Assembly (NCBI GenBank): GCA_021527695.1
Contig: JAKFAO010000003.1
Location: forward strand, 744,001-808,000
Source: Naematelia aurantialba
Taxonomy: Eukaryota; Basidiomycota; Tremellomycetes; Tremellales; Naemateliaceae
Reading direction: 5' to 3'
Length of the DNA stretch: 64,000 nucleotides
Shown: positions 23,391 to 35,565 of the stretch, piece by piece
How the letters are laid out: each line of letters begins with the position of its first letter
Position numbering within the stretch: the first letter of the stretch is position 1
The notes under the pieces: generated by a model
What the model saw: only the letters and a program-made list of their open reading frames with translations
What the model was told of the DNA's origin: nothing
The model's database searches: none
Program-made: the position numbers and the translations under genes

Positions 23391-24321
23391 TCCCTCGTAT
23401 ACACTGTACTTTCCTTGGCTGCTGCATCTCCTGGGCGTGTACTTTGGGTGCCCATGTTGTATAGAGCCACACGTATGCACCCGTGAGAAATGCGACGCGT
23501 CTTTGCCACCCCGACGTCATTCCCCCCAAGTTGAAACACGTCCCCCCTCCCCCCGCCCTGAACAAGGAATAATTACTCGAACGGGTACTTTCCTTGCCCT
23601 CCCCGCGTCGGTTGCCAGCGGCGCGTGCGTGACTTTTGGAAAAAGAAAGAAAGAAAGAAAGCAACAGGTGTTTGGGTGAACACGGGGCAGACATTGCAGC
23701 ATTCCCAAAGTCTGTGCATTTCCACTCGCTGGTCGTTGGCAGAGCACGACTGCATTGGCACTCGACGACACGCAGACGACAGCAACGGTGCTGTGTGTCT
23801 CGAAAGGAAGGGCGTTCTTGGATGATACGCGGTCCTTCCTCGCCTATTTGACAGTCACGATTGCAGGGATCCGGGCGGCCCACGCTTTGGTCCAAGCCAC
23901 GACACGACGGCACGACGGGTTTGAGTGGATTCGACTACGACGGCTTCAGTGGATTCAACTCGATAGCTACATCAGTGGATTCAACTCGACAGCTACAGTG
24001 CATTCAACTTGACAGGCTAGACACGCGGAGACGCGACGTAGATCGTCGCCGGTGCTATTCGAGGAAACACGGTAAAGGCGTTGGCGCGCAGTCATTCATC
24101 ACTTGTCACTACTCTTCATCACTCGCAACAAAGGAAAGTGCAAACGCGCCACGCCTCACGACTTTCCGGTCCCTTTGGTCCTCTGCAGCAGCTGCCGCAC
24201 TCTGCAACACTGCACCTGGGCGACAACGCAATCGCGAGAACGTGCCTTCTGCTCAGCTCCAAGCTGCCTTTGAGCGCGGCGAGTGACTCCAGCTTTGATT
24301 GCAACACCCCGCGTCCCAGCG
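23391..24321. promoter_or_regulatory. intergenic region MGM1 to DUF1765 gene
   Basis: This 930-bp stretch has no supported gene. There is a short direct repeat around 23935-24010 (units of TTCAACTCGA-CAGCTACAGTG type) and a GAAA run near 23640. Confidence 0.5.
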
Positions 24322-27300
24322 ATGTCAAGCGTCAAGATGGGCCAGCCGCCGTCTGGCCGCGCACGCTCATCCCGCCGCACCCTCGGTACCGGCGCTCCAG
24401 TCGTCCTAGGAGGTGGTGCTGGCGTCCTCGGCGCGGCACATGGCCACACCCATGCACCGCAAGCTGGAACGAGTATCCACACCCATGCACCGCAAGCTGG
24501 AACGAGTATCCACACCCATGCACCGCAAGCTGGAACGAGTAGGCCAAAACAAGTAAGTTACTCCATTCGATCCGACGAGATAGAGAGCGAAGCAGAGGAA
24601 GCAGCGAAAGGGTGCAAGGGTCTTAGTCGATTGGATGGGATGGGATAAAGGAGGTCAACGGGTTTCGCCATGATGCTGTGATGCAGTGCCAGGCGCGACG
24701 GAGGAAGAGCGCTCGTTTGTGTTTCGCAGACGATTCACCACACTGTGCCAGTGGCCTCCTGTTCTGTCTATTCTCCACCTATGGTTTCATTGGCTTGTCA
24801 GACTTGGTGTCTATACCGCTGACGCTCCCTCTTCAGGCTCCGTCACCAACGTTTGTGACTGCGCCGACGGCTCCTGGTGTCGCCTCGCGTTCCCCGGCCA
24901 CATCATACTTTCCCGTTCAGGTCCACTCGCCAACTTCCCCTTCATTCGACATGCCCTCTCCTGTCATGCCGCCCGCTTCGGCCCCCTCCCACGCCCATCC
25001 ACAGGCCTTGGCGCCCCACCCTATCCCTTCTCATGCTGTAGCCACGGCTACTGCCAGGCCCCCCGTGCCCATATCCAAACACACATCTCAATCTGGCGAG
25101 TCTACCAACTCGCTCTCAACTGCCGCGTCCAGCTCTAGCCGGACTTTGAAGACCCCAGCGTCCAAGCCAGGGACAAACAACATCGTGATCATAGACGGCA
25201 GCGATTCGCTCGATGGGCATGCCCCATATGGCTACTCTGATCAAACCTCGCCCACGCCGGCACGCGTCATGGAACTGCCGCGCAAAGCCGGAGAGAGGCT
25301 GCGGCTGCCACTGGCACCGCCGGCGCTCGCGCAGGGCCCCCTTCCCCCGGCTCCCACAGCATCAGGGCCTTCACTATCATCTCCCAAAGTCGGCCAGTTT
25401 CCCTCTCCAGTTGGCCAGTCTTTCCCTCCAACTGGTCAACCTTCCACCCGGACGGGCCATGCTGCCGGAGTAAAGCAAACCCCTCGATTCCGAGAGAGGG
25501 AGCCCCTATCACTGGAGACGAACCCTCGATCTCGCGATGCAAAGCCCCGGTCTCAACATTACAAGAAGGAGGCTCGATTATCGCAAGATTGGGTCCAGGT
25601 GTCCGCGCCGTCTCGCGGGCCCGTCGATCTCTCACAACAGGACGCAGGACGTATGAGGTCGGAATCGCCGATCTCAAAACCCACCGTCGCCCCCGTGCGC
25701 CTTCCGCCAGTCTCGATGGTTCCTGTGAAAGGTGATTCGCTGTCACCACCTCGACCCAAGTACGAGCGCACCGTATCGGCGCCGCCCCTCTCGCCGACAG
25801 GCGGCGACAAGGCACGGAGCCAACGTGCGGCTCGCAGCTCCCTTGACCAGCTTCGCAACAGTAGCCCGAGCCCGGATCCGTTTCGATCTCGTCAGACCTC
25901 CATGAGCACTCCGCCCCAAGCTATCCTTGATGCCGACACAAGCTCTGCGTCAGGTGGCAGGTTGAATGTATGGCGGACCGCGCCGCCCAAGCAGACCATG
26001 CCCGAGTTGCGCACTCGTCGATCAGAGGACCTACTGCGTCCCGGCCGACCGTCTCTAGATGCACTTTCAAAGAAGGAGCTCAAGGCTGCACAGAAAGACG
26101 CTCAGAGGAATCTTGGTGTCGCGTCGACGGCGTTCATGTATACCCCGCCAAACCAAAGTGAAGAGAGGAAGACATCTGGACTGTCGCTGAAGAAGTCTTC
26201 TGGCGCTCTCAAAGCGCTTTTCAGGTCGAACAAAGGCAAGGAGATGGAGCGATCAAACACTCCCCCCGTCCCCGTCCGACCGGCTCGACCTTCAACGGCG
26301 CCTTCATACGAGATGCCGCGCCCTTCTTTCACTCTAGGTCGCCCTGTCACTCCGGGGAGCCCAACGTCCAGTCACACACTGCCTCTCGACATCGGCGGCG
26401 CCACTACGGCGGCGACTGGGGATCGTTCTATGAGCAGTGGACGAAGCAGCATGTCTTCAGAACGGCCAATGGAGGGAGCACGTACCAACTCGTCGTTCGA
26501 GCGGTTGTTGTTTCCCAAAGTACCAGGTCACACGCCTCCTCCGGCCATGCGCGTTGCTAGTCAAGGCCGCCAGGCTGTCACAGTGGCTCCTGCACCCGCA
26601 TCGCGTGTTAGAACATCGTCACGGGACCTCCCTCCCCTCCCGCCGCCGTCACCGGTACCACCGGTATCACTCGATACGCTTCCATCGCCTTTGCATGTCA
26701 TGGCACGACCCGCATCTCCTCTCACCCCGCCAAAGTTCTCGCTACTCGCAGATGCGCTTCCTGCATCTTCTTTGCCATATTTGGACCCTCGTGCATCGCT
26801 GGTCATAGACGACAACACTACCATCCGCGTCTCAGCCTCTGAGACGGTGACGACTTCAGCAGCGGCGTCATCAGAGTCATTGTCGTCTGATCCCAGTTAC
26901 GCTTCGACTGCTCGGCCAGAGCCAGAAGGAACCTCGCCATACCTCAAGGCCTCGCGCTCGTTGCATCTATTGCAATTACCCGAACTCGACCTGGACTTTG
27001 GCCTCACTTTCGACTCGCTCGGTCTGGGTATATCACCGTCCACCCCACGGAGATCACCAAACAGTCCAGCAAGGAGCAACACAACTATCCACCCACGGAC
27101 TAGTCCAAGCCCTAAATCCGTATCTCGAGCCGCCACGATCACTGAGCGACGACGTTCACGATCGTTTGATGGTCTGGATGACTTCTGGCGAGGCGACAGA
27201 ATCACGGGACAGCCCAGTTCGAGCTCGGCGCCGATCCTGTTATCGCCGATCGAACCTCAACCCTCGTCAGTGGAATCTCAATCTGTACCCATGGGAGCTG

Positions 27301-30300
27301 GCAGTTCGGGGCACTCGCATAGCCAGTCTGTATCGTCTACGGCTCCGTCGTCTTCGGATCACGCGCGCACGCCGTCCAATGCCAGCTCGACTAACGACAC
27401 ACCGTCGCCATCCCCTCCGCACACACCGACAGGAACAGAGCACCGTTCCCTGCATGGGTTTGGGTTTGCATCGGGTTCACCGTCAACGTTGCCTATCCCC
27501 ACGACTGCCAATGCTGCGAACGGGGTCGAAGACCCCATGACGGATTCTCTGATTGGTGGCAAACCGTTCGTCCTAAACGTGCCACCGACGATACCCCTGC
27601 CCGCTTTGCCATCCAGCAGCGCAGCTCCCCTCCCATCTTTTGCAATAAGTGCGCTTGAGCCACCTGCTCTTATTGCTTCAATGGTGCCGACTCCGGCCCC
27701 AACATCTGCGGAGAGGACATCACAGCCGTCAACCTACAGTGCTCAACGCTTGTTGGTCAAATCTAAGCCGGTAATTCCAGAATTGAGCTTAAGCAACAAG
27801 ACTCTCGGCCTTGAGATCGAGCGGCTGCATTACTCGTGCTTACCAATTTCTGTAAAAACAGAGGCTTGTGCTGACCAGTTGACCAGGTATCCACATTGCG
27901 CGACATTCATTCGGCGGGCGGACCTCATTCGTAATGACTTGCTCCCGCTTCTGGCGGAGATCGATCGTCGCCCGTTGATGGTCGCCGACGAAGGGAATGC
28001 AGCACTGCGAGAGGCGTGCTTTAGATGGGCAGAGTTGATGCTTGTTGAGCTGAGGGAAGAGCAGGCGGCGGTCGAACGTGGAAGCTGCCTTGAAGCACTC
28101 GCCGCGACCATGGAAAGGTGAGTCATCAAAGCGTGTGGCGAGCGGCGCGTTGTCTGGCATTTGAGGTCGTGAGCGAAGAGAAACGGACAAGTGGTGACCC
28201 GTTTCTGGCCATGTCGGGCCGCCGCTAAGGACGAGAGACGAATCTTATCATCGTGTCTCTGGGTTGTTGCAGACGCTGGGAGAAAGGGGTGTGAAAATTT
28301 CGAGCACCGTCCAGCAATCCAGTGCCTAGACTGTCGTCCTCATCGTTACCATATGCTAACCTACATGTAGTTCTTGCTTATCGGCAGAAGCGCTGCAGGA
28401 ATCCGAGAGGCATCGTGAGAAGTTCGAAGCCCTTATGATGGAGTGTATGACATTTGTCATGGGCAAGCTGGGCGCCAAGGGCGTCTTCCATAATACGCTA
28501 TTGTTTTCAGGACGTTTCTTCGTCAGTCCTTTCTGATGCCTTACTTTGGATGTGGCTGAGAACGAGGTGATAGGCTTTCGCATTTTTCCGCGTGCCGCAC
28601 GTCGGTGAACAGCTCGTCACGGTCTTGCAACCACCTCGTGGGGCTTTGATGCGATTTACGCGATCCTCCCTAGTGGAGGACCATATTCCGTGAGTGATTG
28701 CAATAATATCACCAGGCGGGACTGACGTGCACAGCGATGAGGCACAACCGACATTTCCCTCTCACCTCTTAGCGTTGTGCTTTGACGATTCTCGGACTTA
28801 CACTTCTCGACTAGCGTCTCTGACTGCTGATTTTGCCACCGCCGACCAACGCGAAGCCTTCTTGTTCCAACCCGGAAACTGGGTGCGCAGATGGCAGTCT
28901 GATGACTCTGAGCTTTTCCCCGCATTCTACCGAGCATATCATCGGCAGCTGGCGGCCTATCTTGCACCAGCCATCAAGCACTACGAGGCGCTGGGCAAAC
29001 CTCTACCTGCGAACCTCCTGTTGCGCGCTCCAGGATATGCGCACCTCGCCACCATTTTCGCCAAGAAATGTCACTCGTACATTCTCGGGTCAGTCAATGC
29101 GGTCACCACTTCGAGCAGTGCCCAGTACTTTGAAGCGACCGAGACGGCCGGATTCCGCTGCAGTCAAAAGCCAGCGGTACTCGAGACTGCCAATCGACGA
29201 CTAGTGGAGACATTGTCGACCTTGTCCACGCTCCATGTAAATATTCTCGATGGTGGCACGATCGTCGAAGTGGAAGGCCAGCAGCTGTACTCGAGCATGC
29301 TCGACCTATGGGCAAAGTCCGCAATTGCCAAGACCAGCCTGTATGCGTCCAAAGGGGTGTTTTGCCTCTTTGACCTCTTGGACGGGATCGTCGATCCGCC
29401 CTCTGACGCTACTTCGGGCGAGAGAAACCTCAAAGCTCCTTCTTTGCTCGACGTGCCACACCTCATACACGTCGTCCGACTGATCCTTACGCAAGGCGAG
29501 CATGCATTGACGCTTGTCAAGGTCATTGCATTCGTGTTCACGCACTGGGAGGTTCTCACCGCACGAGCCGAGGACAGGAGGGAACTGTGTCAAGAGCTAT
29601 TACTGCAGCAGGAGCTGTTTGAACGGCTATTGCTGTTCTGGAGCCAGAGCGTAAGAAGTTATATCTTGCGTCTTGTTGTAAGTTGATCAAACATGTTGAA
29701 ACATGGCCTCGTATATGCTCACGTCACCTAGGTTTTCAGACTGAGCCACTTGCACACCACCAAGGAGGACGGGGAAGCGCATGCCGTAGAAATTGACTCT
29801 GTGCGCTTGTTGCAAACGCGTCTGGATCGAATCAAGAAACGCCACGACGAGCTAGAACCCGCTTCTCTAGCCGAGGCGGCCGAGGCTATAGTTCCGCCCA
29901 CTCATAGCGAGGGGTCTGACGGGCTGCCGCGATCTCGCTCTACCATCACCATGGTGGCTGACTCGCCGCGACTGGGCCCGTCGAACAAGGCAGAGCGATT
30001 GCTCGGGCTAGGCTTTGGCCAGCAAGAAACACAGGGCGAGATCGAGGTGGATGCGGCTTCCGCGAGCAAGGTTGGAAAAGCCACAAACTGGCTGAAGAAG
30101 TCGTTTGGCGGAGCGGCAAAGAAGCGCCGTAAGGACGGGACAATCGGCGAGAGTCCCAGTCCAAACTTGGAGTCGTCTCCGATCTTACGTGGCACGCCAC
30201 AGCTCCTTGGTACATCACCTGCTCTCCGCAATGCTTCCCCGAGCATCAAGCAGCCGTCACCAATCCCGAATATCTTCAACGAGCCGTCGCCAATCTCGCC

Positions 30301-30923
30301 GCATTCCGAAGATGCGACTGGCTCCGCATCGCCGACTGGGGCTAACGCCGGCATGTCGAACCGCCGACCTCGACCCCCCAAGATCTCGACCACGTCGCCG
30401 AGCGCCATGTCCGGCTCACCGTCGTCACCTTCGGCATTTGCGTTTGAGTTTGAGCTGCCGACCATGTCGCCCCGCTCGGATCATTTTGATCCAGGGCCTA
30501 CTCAGCTGCCGGGCAGCAGTCCCCGGGCCAATCCTAGTTCTCAGCCTCAGCCGCCGTCGCCGCATATGTCGCGCAGCTTCTCAAAGCGCTCAAGCCTGTT
30601 ACCGCCGTCCACAGCCACGGCGCTCGCCCAGGAGACGGCGCAAGGTGGGGACAAGCTCAGGCACGAAGCAGCTCAGAAGGAGAAACAAGAGGCTGAGCGG
30701 GAGACGGGATACGACAAGCGGCTGCACGCGTACGCCATACGGATGTTTGCGGAGCTGGAGAATGCACAGAAGGAGGTGAGCCGTTTTGACCCCGCCACGG
30801 TGTGCTCTGTGCTGATGCCAGTTTCAGTATGATGAATGGTGGGCCGAAGGAGGGGTTGGCAAGGTCGGCGGGTGCCCGCCCAGGTTGACAGTGGCGTGGC
30901 CGTTCCACGAAGGAGACGACTAG
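24322..30923 (+). CDS. large DUF1765-type fungal protein with a long disordered N-terminal half
   Basis: Seven exons: 24322-24552, 24837-28117, 28371-28521, 28574-28689, 28735-29677, 29732-30775 and 30828-30923. The protein is about 1,950 residues. Roughly the first 1,000 are Ser/Pro-rich and disordered. A folded helical region follows (LIRNDLLPLLAEIDRRPLM, HREKFEALMMECMTFVMGKL, LRAPGYAHLATIFAKKCHSY). Then come LTLVKVIAFVFTHWEVL and ERLLLFWSQSVRSYILRLVV, which I recognise as the DUF1765 signature. A second disordered stretch and a conserved tail, YDEWWAEGGVGKVGGCPPRL, end at TAG 30921. A 51-nt segment at 27836-27886 has intron ends yet stays in frame. No biochemical role is known for this family to my knowledge. 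The family call is from memory. Confidence 0.85.
24444..24541 (+). repeat. 33-bp coding repeat, three copies
   Basis: Three almost identical 33-bp units encode HTHAPQAGTSI in tandem in exon 1 of the DUF1765 gene. Frame is kept (33 = 3 x 11), so copy number can vary without disrupting the protein. Confidence 0.92.
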
Positions 30924-31588
30924 GTGTCGCCGGGTGAGGAGAGGTATGGATCAGATGGACGGAGATTTGGTGGCGAATTTCTTGGCTGAAAGGGACTGTC
31001 GAAGGGGCTGTCATGCGGTTGGACAAGGAGTGTGTGCGAAATGGACGAACCGACGATCTCACAGATAGCGGAGGCGCCTGGGCCAAGCGAGAAGATAGGT
31101 CAGCGGGGATGAGGATCTAGTCATAGTCATATCGATACGTGGATCAATTGCATCATTAGGGTCCGGGTAGGTACGTGTAGTATGCTAGTGTTGCCGCGGT
31201 TCTATGAAGCAGGATCAAACGAAGCGATTGCGATTCCTCAGTTTACTGGTACCTACGACATGCTATGGTTCTGCGCCGGCTTGCAGTTTCTTGACTCTGC
31301 GGCGGTCCGTTGCTAGTCTGGCGAGCCGATTGTGCTCCTGCTGACGGGGAACACGCATACCAGATACCGATACGGCGTTGGATCCGTAAAACCAGATGCA
31401 GATACGGTGTTGGACGAGATCAGACGCAGATACGCCGATCGCGCCTGGGCGGCCCGCTGCGCCAGCGCCAGCGGTAGCGGTACTAGAGGACGAGGTGGAC
31501 AATGGACAATTATCTGCAGAGTCCGTGGCGGAGGGTAGTGGCGGTAGATAGTGGCAGTAGTGCGGTAGGTTCGGTATGGGCTCCCGGT
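30924..31588. other. convergent intergenic region
   Basis: This is the 3' flank of two tail-to-tail genes. No gene was recognised. Confidence 0.5.
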
Positions 31589-32754
31589 CTACATGTCTTC
31601 GTCGATGCTCATCTCCTGGTCGCTCGTCTGGCTAGCTTGGTCATGGTCGGGCTGGGGCGTGCCCGCGCCTGGGAGGTCATTGATACCGCTGTCGTCATTA
31701 TCACGGTTGGCGTCGTTGGCGTCGTTATCACGGTTGGCGTCGTTGGCATCGTTGACATCGCTGGCGTCGTTGGCATCGTTATCGCCGTGGGCATCGCTGG
31801 TATCGTTGGCGTCGTTATCGCCGTCCTCTGCCTCCCGCTCCTCCCCTTCCGGCTCCGCTCTACCAGCCGCCTGGTGTCCCGCCCCAGTGTCAACTGCGAC
31901 AACTGCCGCTCCCGTCCGATCTTCCTCGCCGTCGTCCACCACCTCGCCTTCGTCCATCACCTCGTGCCCGCCTTCCTCGGCGGTAAACGCTGCTGTTCCT
32001 CGCGTTACTCGTCGACCACCGGCAGCCGCCGCGTGCCACGCCCCGTCGCCGTCGCCGTGTCCTCTGCTGCCCCAGGCAACATCCACACCCCCGTCGTCCT
32101 CCGACGCAAATACCGTCACGGCGTGCGCTACCGCCTCGCTGCGCGCGCGCTCGACCTGGAGAGCCACATGAGCTGCCTCGGCGTCTCGGCTGTGCGCCGT
32201 CGCAGCCTCGTCGCCTAGCAGGAGCAGCAGCTTGAGCTCGTGTGCCATGTCGCGCAGATTCTGCGCAGAGCGGATCAGGGATGCCGTCTGCAGCGAGAGA
32301 TGGAGCGGCAACAGCGGCTCAGAGAGCGGCGGGGGCGACGACGTGAGCTGCAGAGTCAGTTTCACTGGCGACCGCGTAAGAGGCGGATGGGGGATCCACT
32401 GGCGACCACGTAAGAGGGGTAGGGTAGATCCACTTGCGACAGAGTAAGAGAAGACACGGTGATTGCGATTGCCGTACGAGTACCAAGAACACGAACCCCG
32501 ATATACAAGGAGGAAAAGCTCACATCAGCGACGCGGACAAGCTCCTTCAGCCCCCCGACAAGACTCTTCAACTCGCGGTCGATGCGAACGTTCCAGTCCT
32601 CTGCAGTACGGTCGAGATCGACATCAGTCGTCGGGGCTGACGCGAGCGCGGACGCTTCGGTCGCGGCGCTGCCAAGGATCCGGCGACCCAAATTCGCGCT
32701 TGGCAGCGAGGTGGGCCGGAGCGAGTCGGTCTGGAAGGCAGGCTGGGACGTCAT
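31589..32754 (-). CDS. MED22: Mediator complex subunit 22 (Srb6 family) with a long acidic repeat tail
   Basis: Exons 32754-32524 and 32347-31589 give about 329 residues. The N-terminal part matches MED22 in pattern: DRTAEDWNVRIDRELKSLVG, LKELVRVAD, then after the intron SLQTASLIRSAQNLRDMAHE and LKLLLLLGDE, the helix pair that packs in the Mediator head. The intron acceptor at TCTGCAG (32350-32348) keeps phase 0. A nearer CCAG would create an immediate stop. The family is normally 120-200 residues. Here an extra roughly 190-residue tail follows, Ala/Glu/Asp-rich and ending in NDAND-type repeats and SIDEDM. The nearby RAD51-like gene is divergent. Confidence 0.8.
32352..32445 (-). repeat. three-copy repeat inside the MED22 intron
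   Basis: A unit of about 30 bp (on + CACTGGCGACCACGTAAGAG followed by about 10 more bases) occurs three times with divergence. It fills the intron up to the acceptor. Each copy carries its own CCAG or CAAG acceptor-like site on the coding strand. Confidence 0.75.
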
Positions 32755-33073
32755 GGTCACGAGTGGGGTTGACGGTAAGAGAGGTGCTGGCGGTAAGGAT
32801 GGGTTTAGGGTAAGATGGGTCCGGGCGGTGAGATGGGTCTGGGCGGTGATGGTGAGGCTTGAAGATAACGTCGAGATGAGATTCTACAATGAACAGAGTA
32901 GAGCCTAGGCAGTCAAAGTGTAGGTGACGCTCAGACGAAGATGTAGGGTGAAGAGGAACGCGGTTGATTTCTTCGTATGAGCCTCTTCGATTCTCTTCTA
33001 GAGAGCCTCCAACCAGTGAGACCTAGATGCAATCCTGCACGGCGAACGCGCACACAGCGAGGGCACGACGAGG
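32755..33073. promoter_or_regulatory. divergent promoter (MED22 / RAD51-paralog)
   Basis: 319 bp separate the two start codons. G-rich GGTAAGA/GGTGAGATGGGT repeats occur at 32770-32850. Confidence 0.4.
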
Positions 33074-34987
33074 ATGCTGCTGAAGCGTATCGCAGACAGG
33101 CTGCCCGCCCACATCGCCAAGCTCGTTCCCGAACTCGGTTCGTCCTTCCCCTTCTGTCATGCCACGGAAGTCTCTACCCATCCTTGCCCAGTTTGCCCTT
33201 GTTATTCTCGCATGATCACACATTCTCAAATCCACTCAGTCACCGAGCACACGGTCACATGCTGACTTTGTACAGAGGCTGCTGGCATCAAGACCACTGA
33301 CAACATCCTCTACACGTCCGAGCCTGTGTTGCAGGGGCTCGTCCCCGCTGTTGATATTGACGACTTGCAAGAACTGTCTGCCCGATGTCTCCAGCTTACG
33401 GGGCCGGAGATCATCAACGGCACAGAAGAGTTGGAGCGGGCCTTGCGGGTAGGTAGAGAGAATGGTTGGGTCGGATGGGGCAAGGTCGGGCTGGATAGCC
33501 TGATACGCACCGTCGATTTCGTGGACCCAGCACGTGATAGCCGCACCTCAAGGGTCAACGAGGGGATGAAGATTCGGAATGGTCAGATGGGGAGGCTCGA
33601 AGAGGGGAAAGAGAGGGTGGGCTGGGATGGGGTTGGCGTCATCGAGATTGCAGCACCCAAGCGCGTCGGCAAGAGCGTGAGTGGTCCGCTGAGATGCCGC
33701 ACGCTTAGTGGTCGATGAGGTCTGGGTGCTGATGCCGGTCGGGGGGCCAGCTGCTCGTGCTTCATGCCGTTCTGCGCAAGCTGGTGCATGACTCTGCGGC
33801 TGTCTGCAGATGGCTTGACTCGGATGGCTCGTTTAGTCCAACACGCGCTTCTGCCATCCTCGCTTCATGGACAGTCAATGTGAGTCTCTGAGCCGTGGGG
33901 AGAAGCTATCACCATCGGCCATCCAGCATTCTGCCTGCCCAGTATCGCTGAGCGCAATCTTAGGATGCTAGGAGTGTGCTGGAGAGGCTGGTAGTCGTGC
34001 CCTGTTTCAGGATCGAGCCCGAGTTGTACGATGTCCTCGGTGAGATACGTGGCGAGCTGGAACAGGTGCGTTTGTGTTTGTGCTTACACCGCGATAATCA
34101 CCATCGTGTTGTCTGAGCTGAATCAGATTGTTCATTTCAGCATCAGGGTAGCTTGGCGAGGACCAGAATCCTCGTAATCGACCCCATCACTACTCTCTTC
34201 AAGGACCTCATGACGAACACGTCGGCACAGGGTGAGTCGGGCTCTTTGGCCATATATACCCTCGGCTGTCAGCGTAAAGAACCATGCCGCTAATCTTTCC
34301 CGCAGGACACGCCATCGTCGTCACCGCCCTTGAAGAGGTCACGTCGCTCACCTACGAGTACGGTCTGACGACATTTGTAAGTCCAAGGCACAGCAAGCGA
34401 CCATCCGTGACTCCCATGGCACCTATCCACTATACCCAATCCTCGATAGCTATTCACGAGGCCCGTGACCTACAATTCCATCTTCCATCGTATCGATCTG
34501 CTTCTTGATAGAGCTGATGCAGACAGCTTACCAACGCCGTGACCTCGTCCGTCCCGAGCAACCCGCTCTCGGTATTTTCAGCGACCACAGTCAAACCCGC
34601 CCTCGGCACGACGTTGACGTATCACTGCGACGTGTCGCTGCTCGTGCAAGGGACAGGCAAGATCTTCGGTACCGTCGATGAGCAGGAGCGAGAGCGGGAG
34701 CGGACACAGCCGGGGCTGAGGGCGGTTGTGGAAGTGCTCAAGTCGAGAGTATCGGTGGGTTTGCCTCGCATGTATCCGTCCCAAGTCATGCGTCCTATCT
34801 TGACTTGGACTGGGCCGGACTACGAGGCGCCTATTCCAAGGCGCTCACTATAGGGCGCCGACTACAAGACACCTACTATCCCACGCTGATAATCTCACTC
34901 GGTCTATGCTGACTTGCTCGTGTACAGCCCGGAGGACGATGGACTGTGTTTGAAACGGTCGGTTCCGACGCTGCGGGCCGGAGCTGA
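33074..34987 (+). CDS. RAD51-paralog, RAD51D-like recombination ATPase
   Basis: Eight exons: 33074-33137, 33276-33676, 33751-33879, 33964-34065, 34141-34231, 34306-34376, 34527-34754 and 34928-34987. The protein is about 380 residues. It has an N-terminal helical start (MLLKRIADRLPAHIAKLVPE), TTDNILYTSEPVLQGLV, and a P-loop region GVIEIAAPKRVGKSLLVLHA. A Walker B strand follows (RILVIDPITTLF), then a RecA-like C-terminal part with KPALGTTLTYHCDVSLLV and RWTVFETVG. The P-loop reads APKRVGKS, so the first Gly of the Walker A consensus is missing. RAD51 paralogs load or stabilise RAD51 at breaks and stalled forks. The RAD51D assignment rests on overall layout and the KPALG region. XRCC2- or Rlp1-type paralogs are alternatives. 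Confidence 0.75.
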
Positions 34988-35565
34988 TCCAAACAGGATG
35001 GAATACAGCTGTACGACGTCGTCCCACCGCCGCTGGACGATGAGCGGACCGTTCTCATGTCTGCCGGACTTCCTTCTGGACAACCACGACCGCTGTTAGG
35101 CCCACTAGCTAAGACTGTTATACCGTGATCTTCAATACAAGGCTGCGCGCCGCGTCGATACGAGGCATAGCCTACATATACTTTCTAGCCACATGGCCGG
35201 GAAGGGCTTCTGCCACTCCTTGTCATGTCGGACACCGATGACGGACACCGGTCCAGCAGGGGTGTCCTGCGCCTTCTGGCAAGGTATCATCCTAGGATTC
35301 AGGTTTGCTTGCAGACACCGGCGCCTGTCCCTTGCTCTGCTGGTAGCAAAGCGAATACGGCGCACAGAGCTCACGGGAGTCTAGCTAGTTGGCCAGGAGC
35401 GCCTTGTAGTTCAGTTCACCCAATACGTGACTGCCTAATTCTGCGTTTCGAGGATCATTACGCGTTGAAATACATGCATCGCCCAGGCAGGCAAGCCATG
35501 GAATTCCGAGCGGATACACTTATACTCATCTAAGAGGGACCAGTCCCAATCAGACAGGAATCTAC
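34988..35565. other. convergent intergenic region
   Basis: No gene was recognised between the RAD51-like stop and the SDR stop. Confidence 0.5.

Noticed and set aside
24119..24547. - strand frames with repeated SFQLAVHGCGY
   Set aside because: Antisense of the 33-bp coding repeat in the DUF1765 gene.
31502..32218. + strand frame rich in VVGVVITVGVVGI, resembling membrane helices
   Set aside because: Antisense of the acidic NDAND-repeat tail of MED22.
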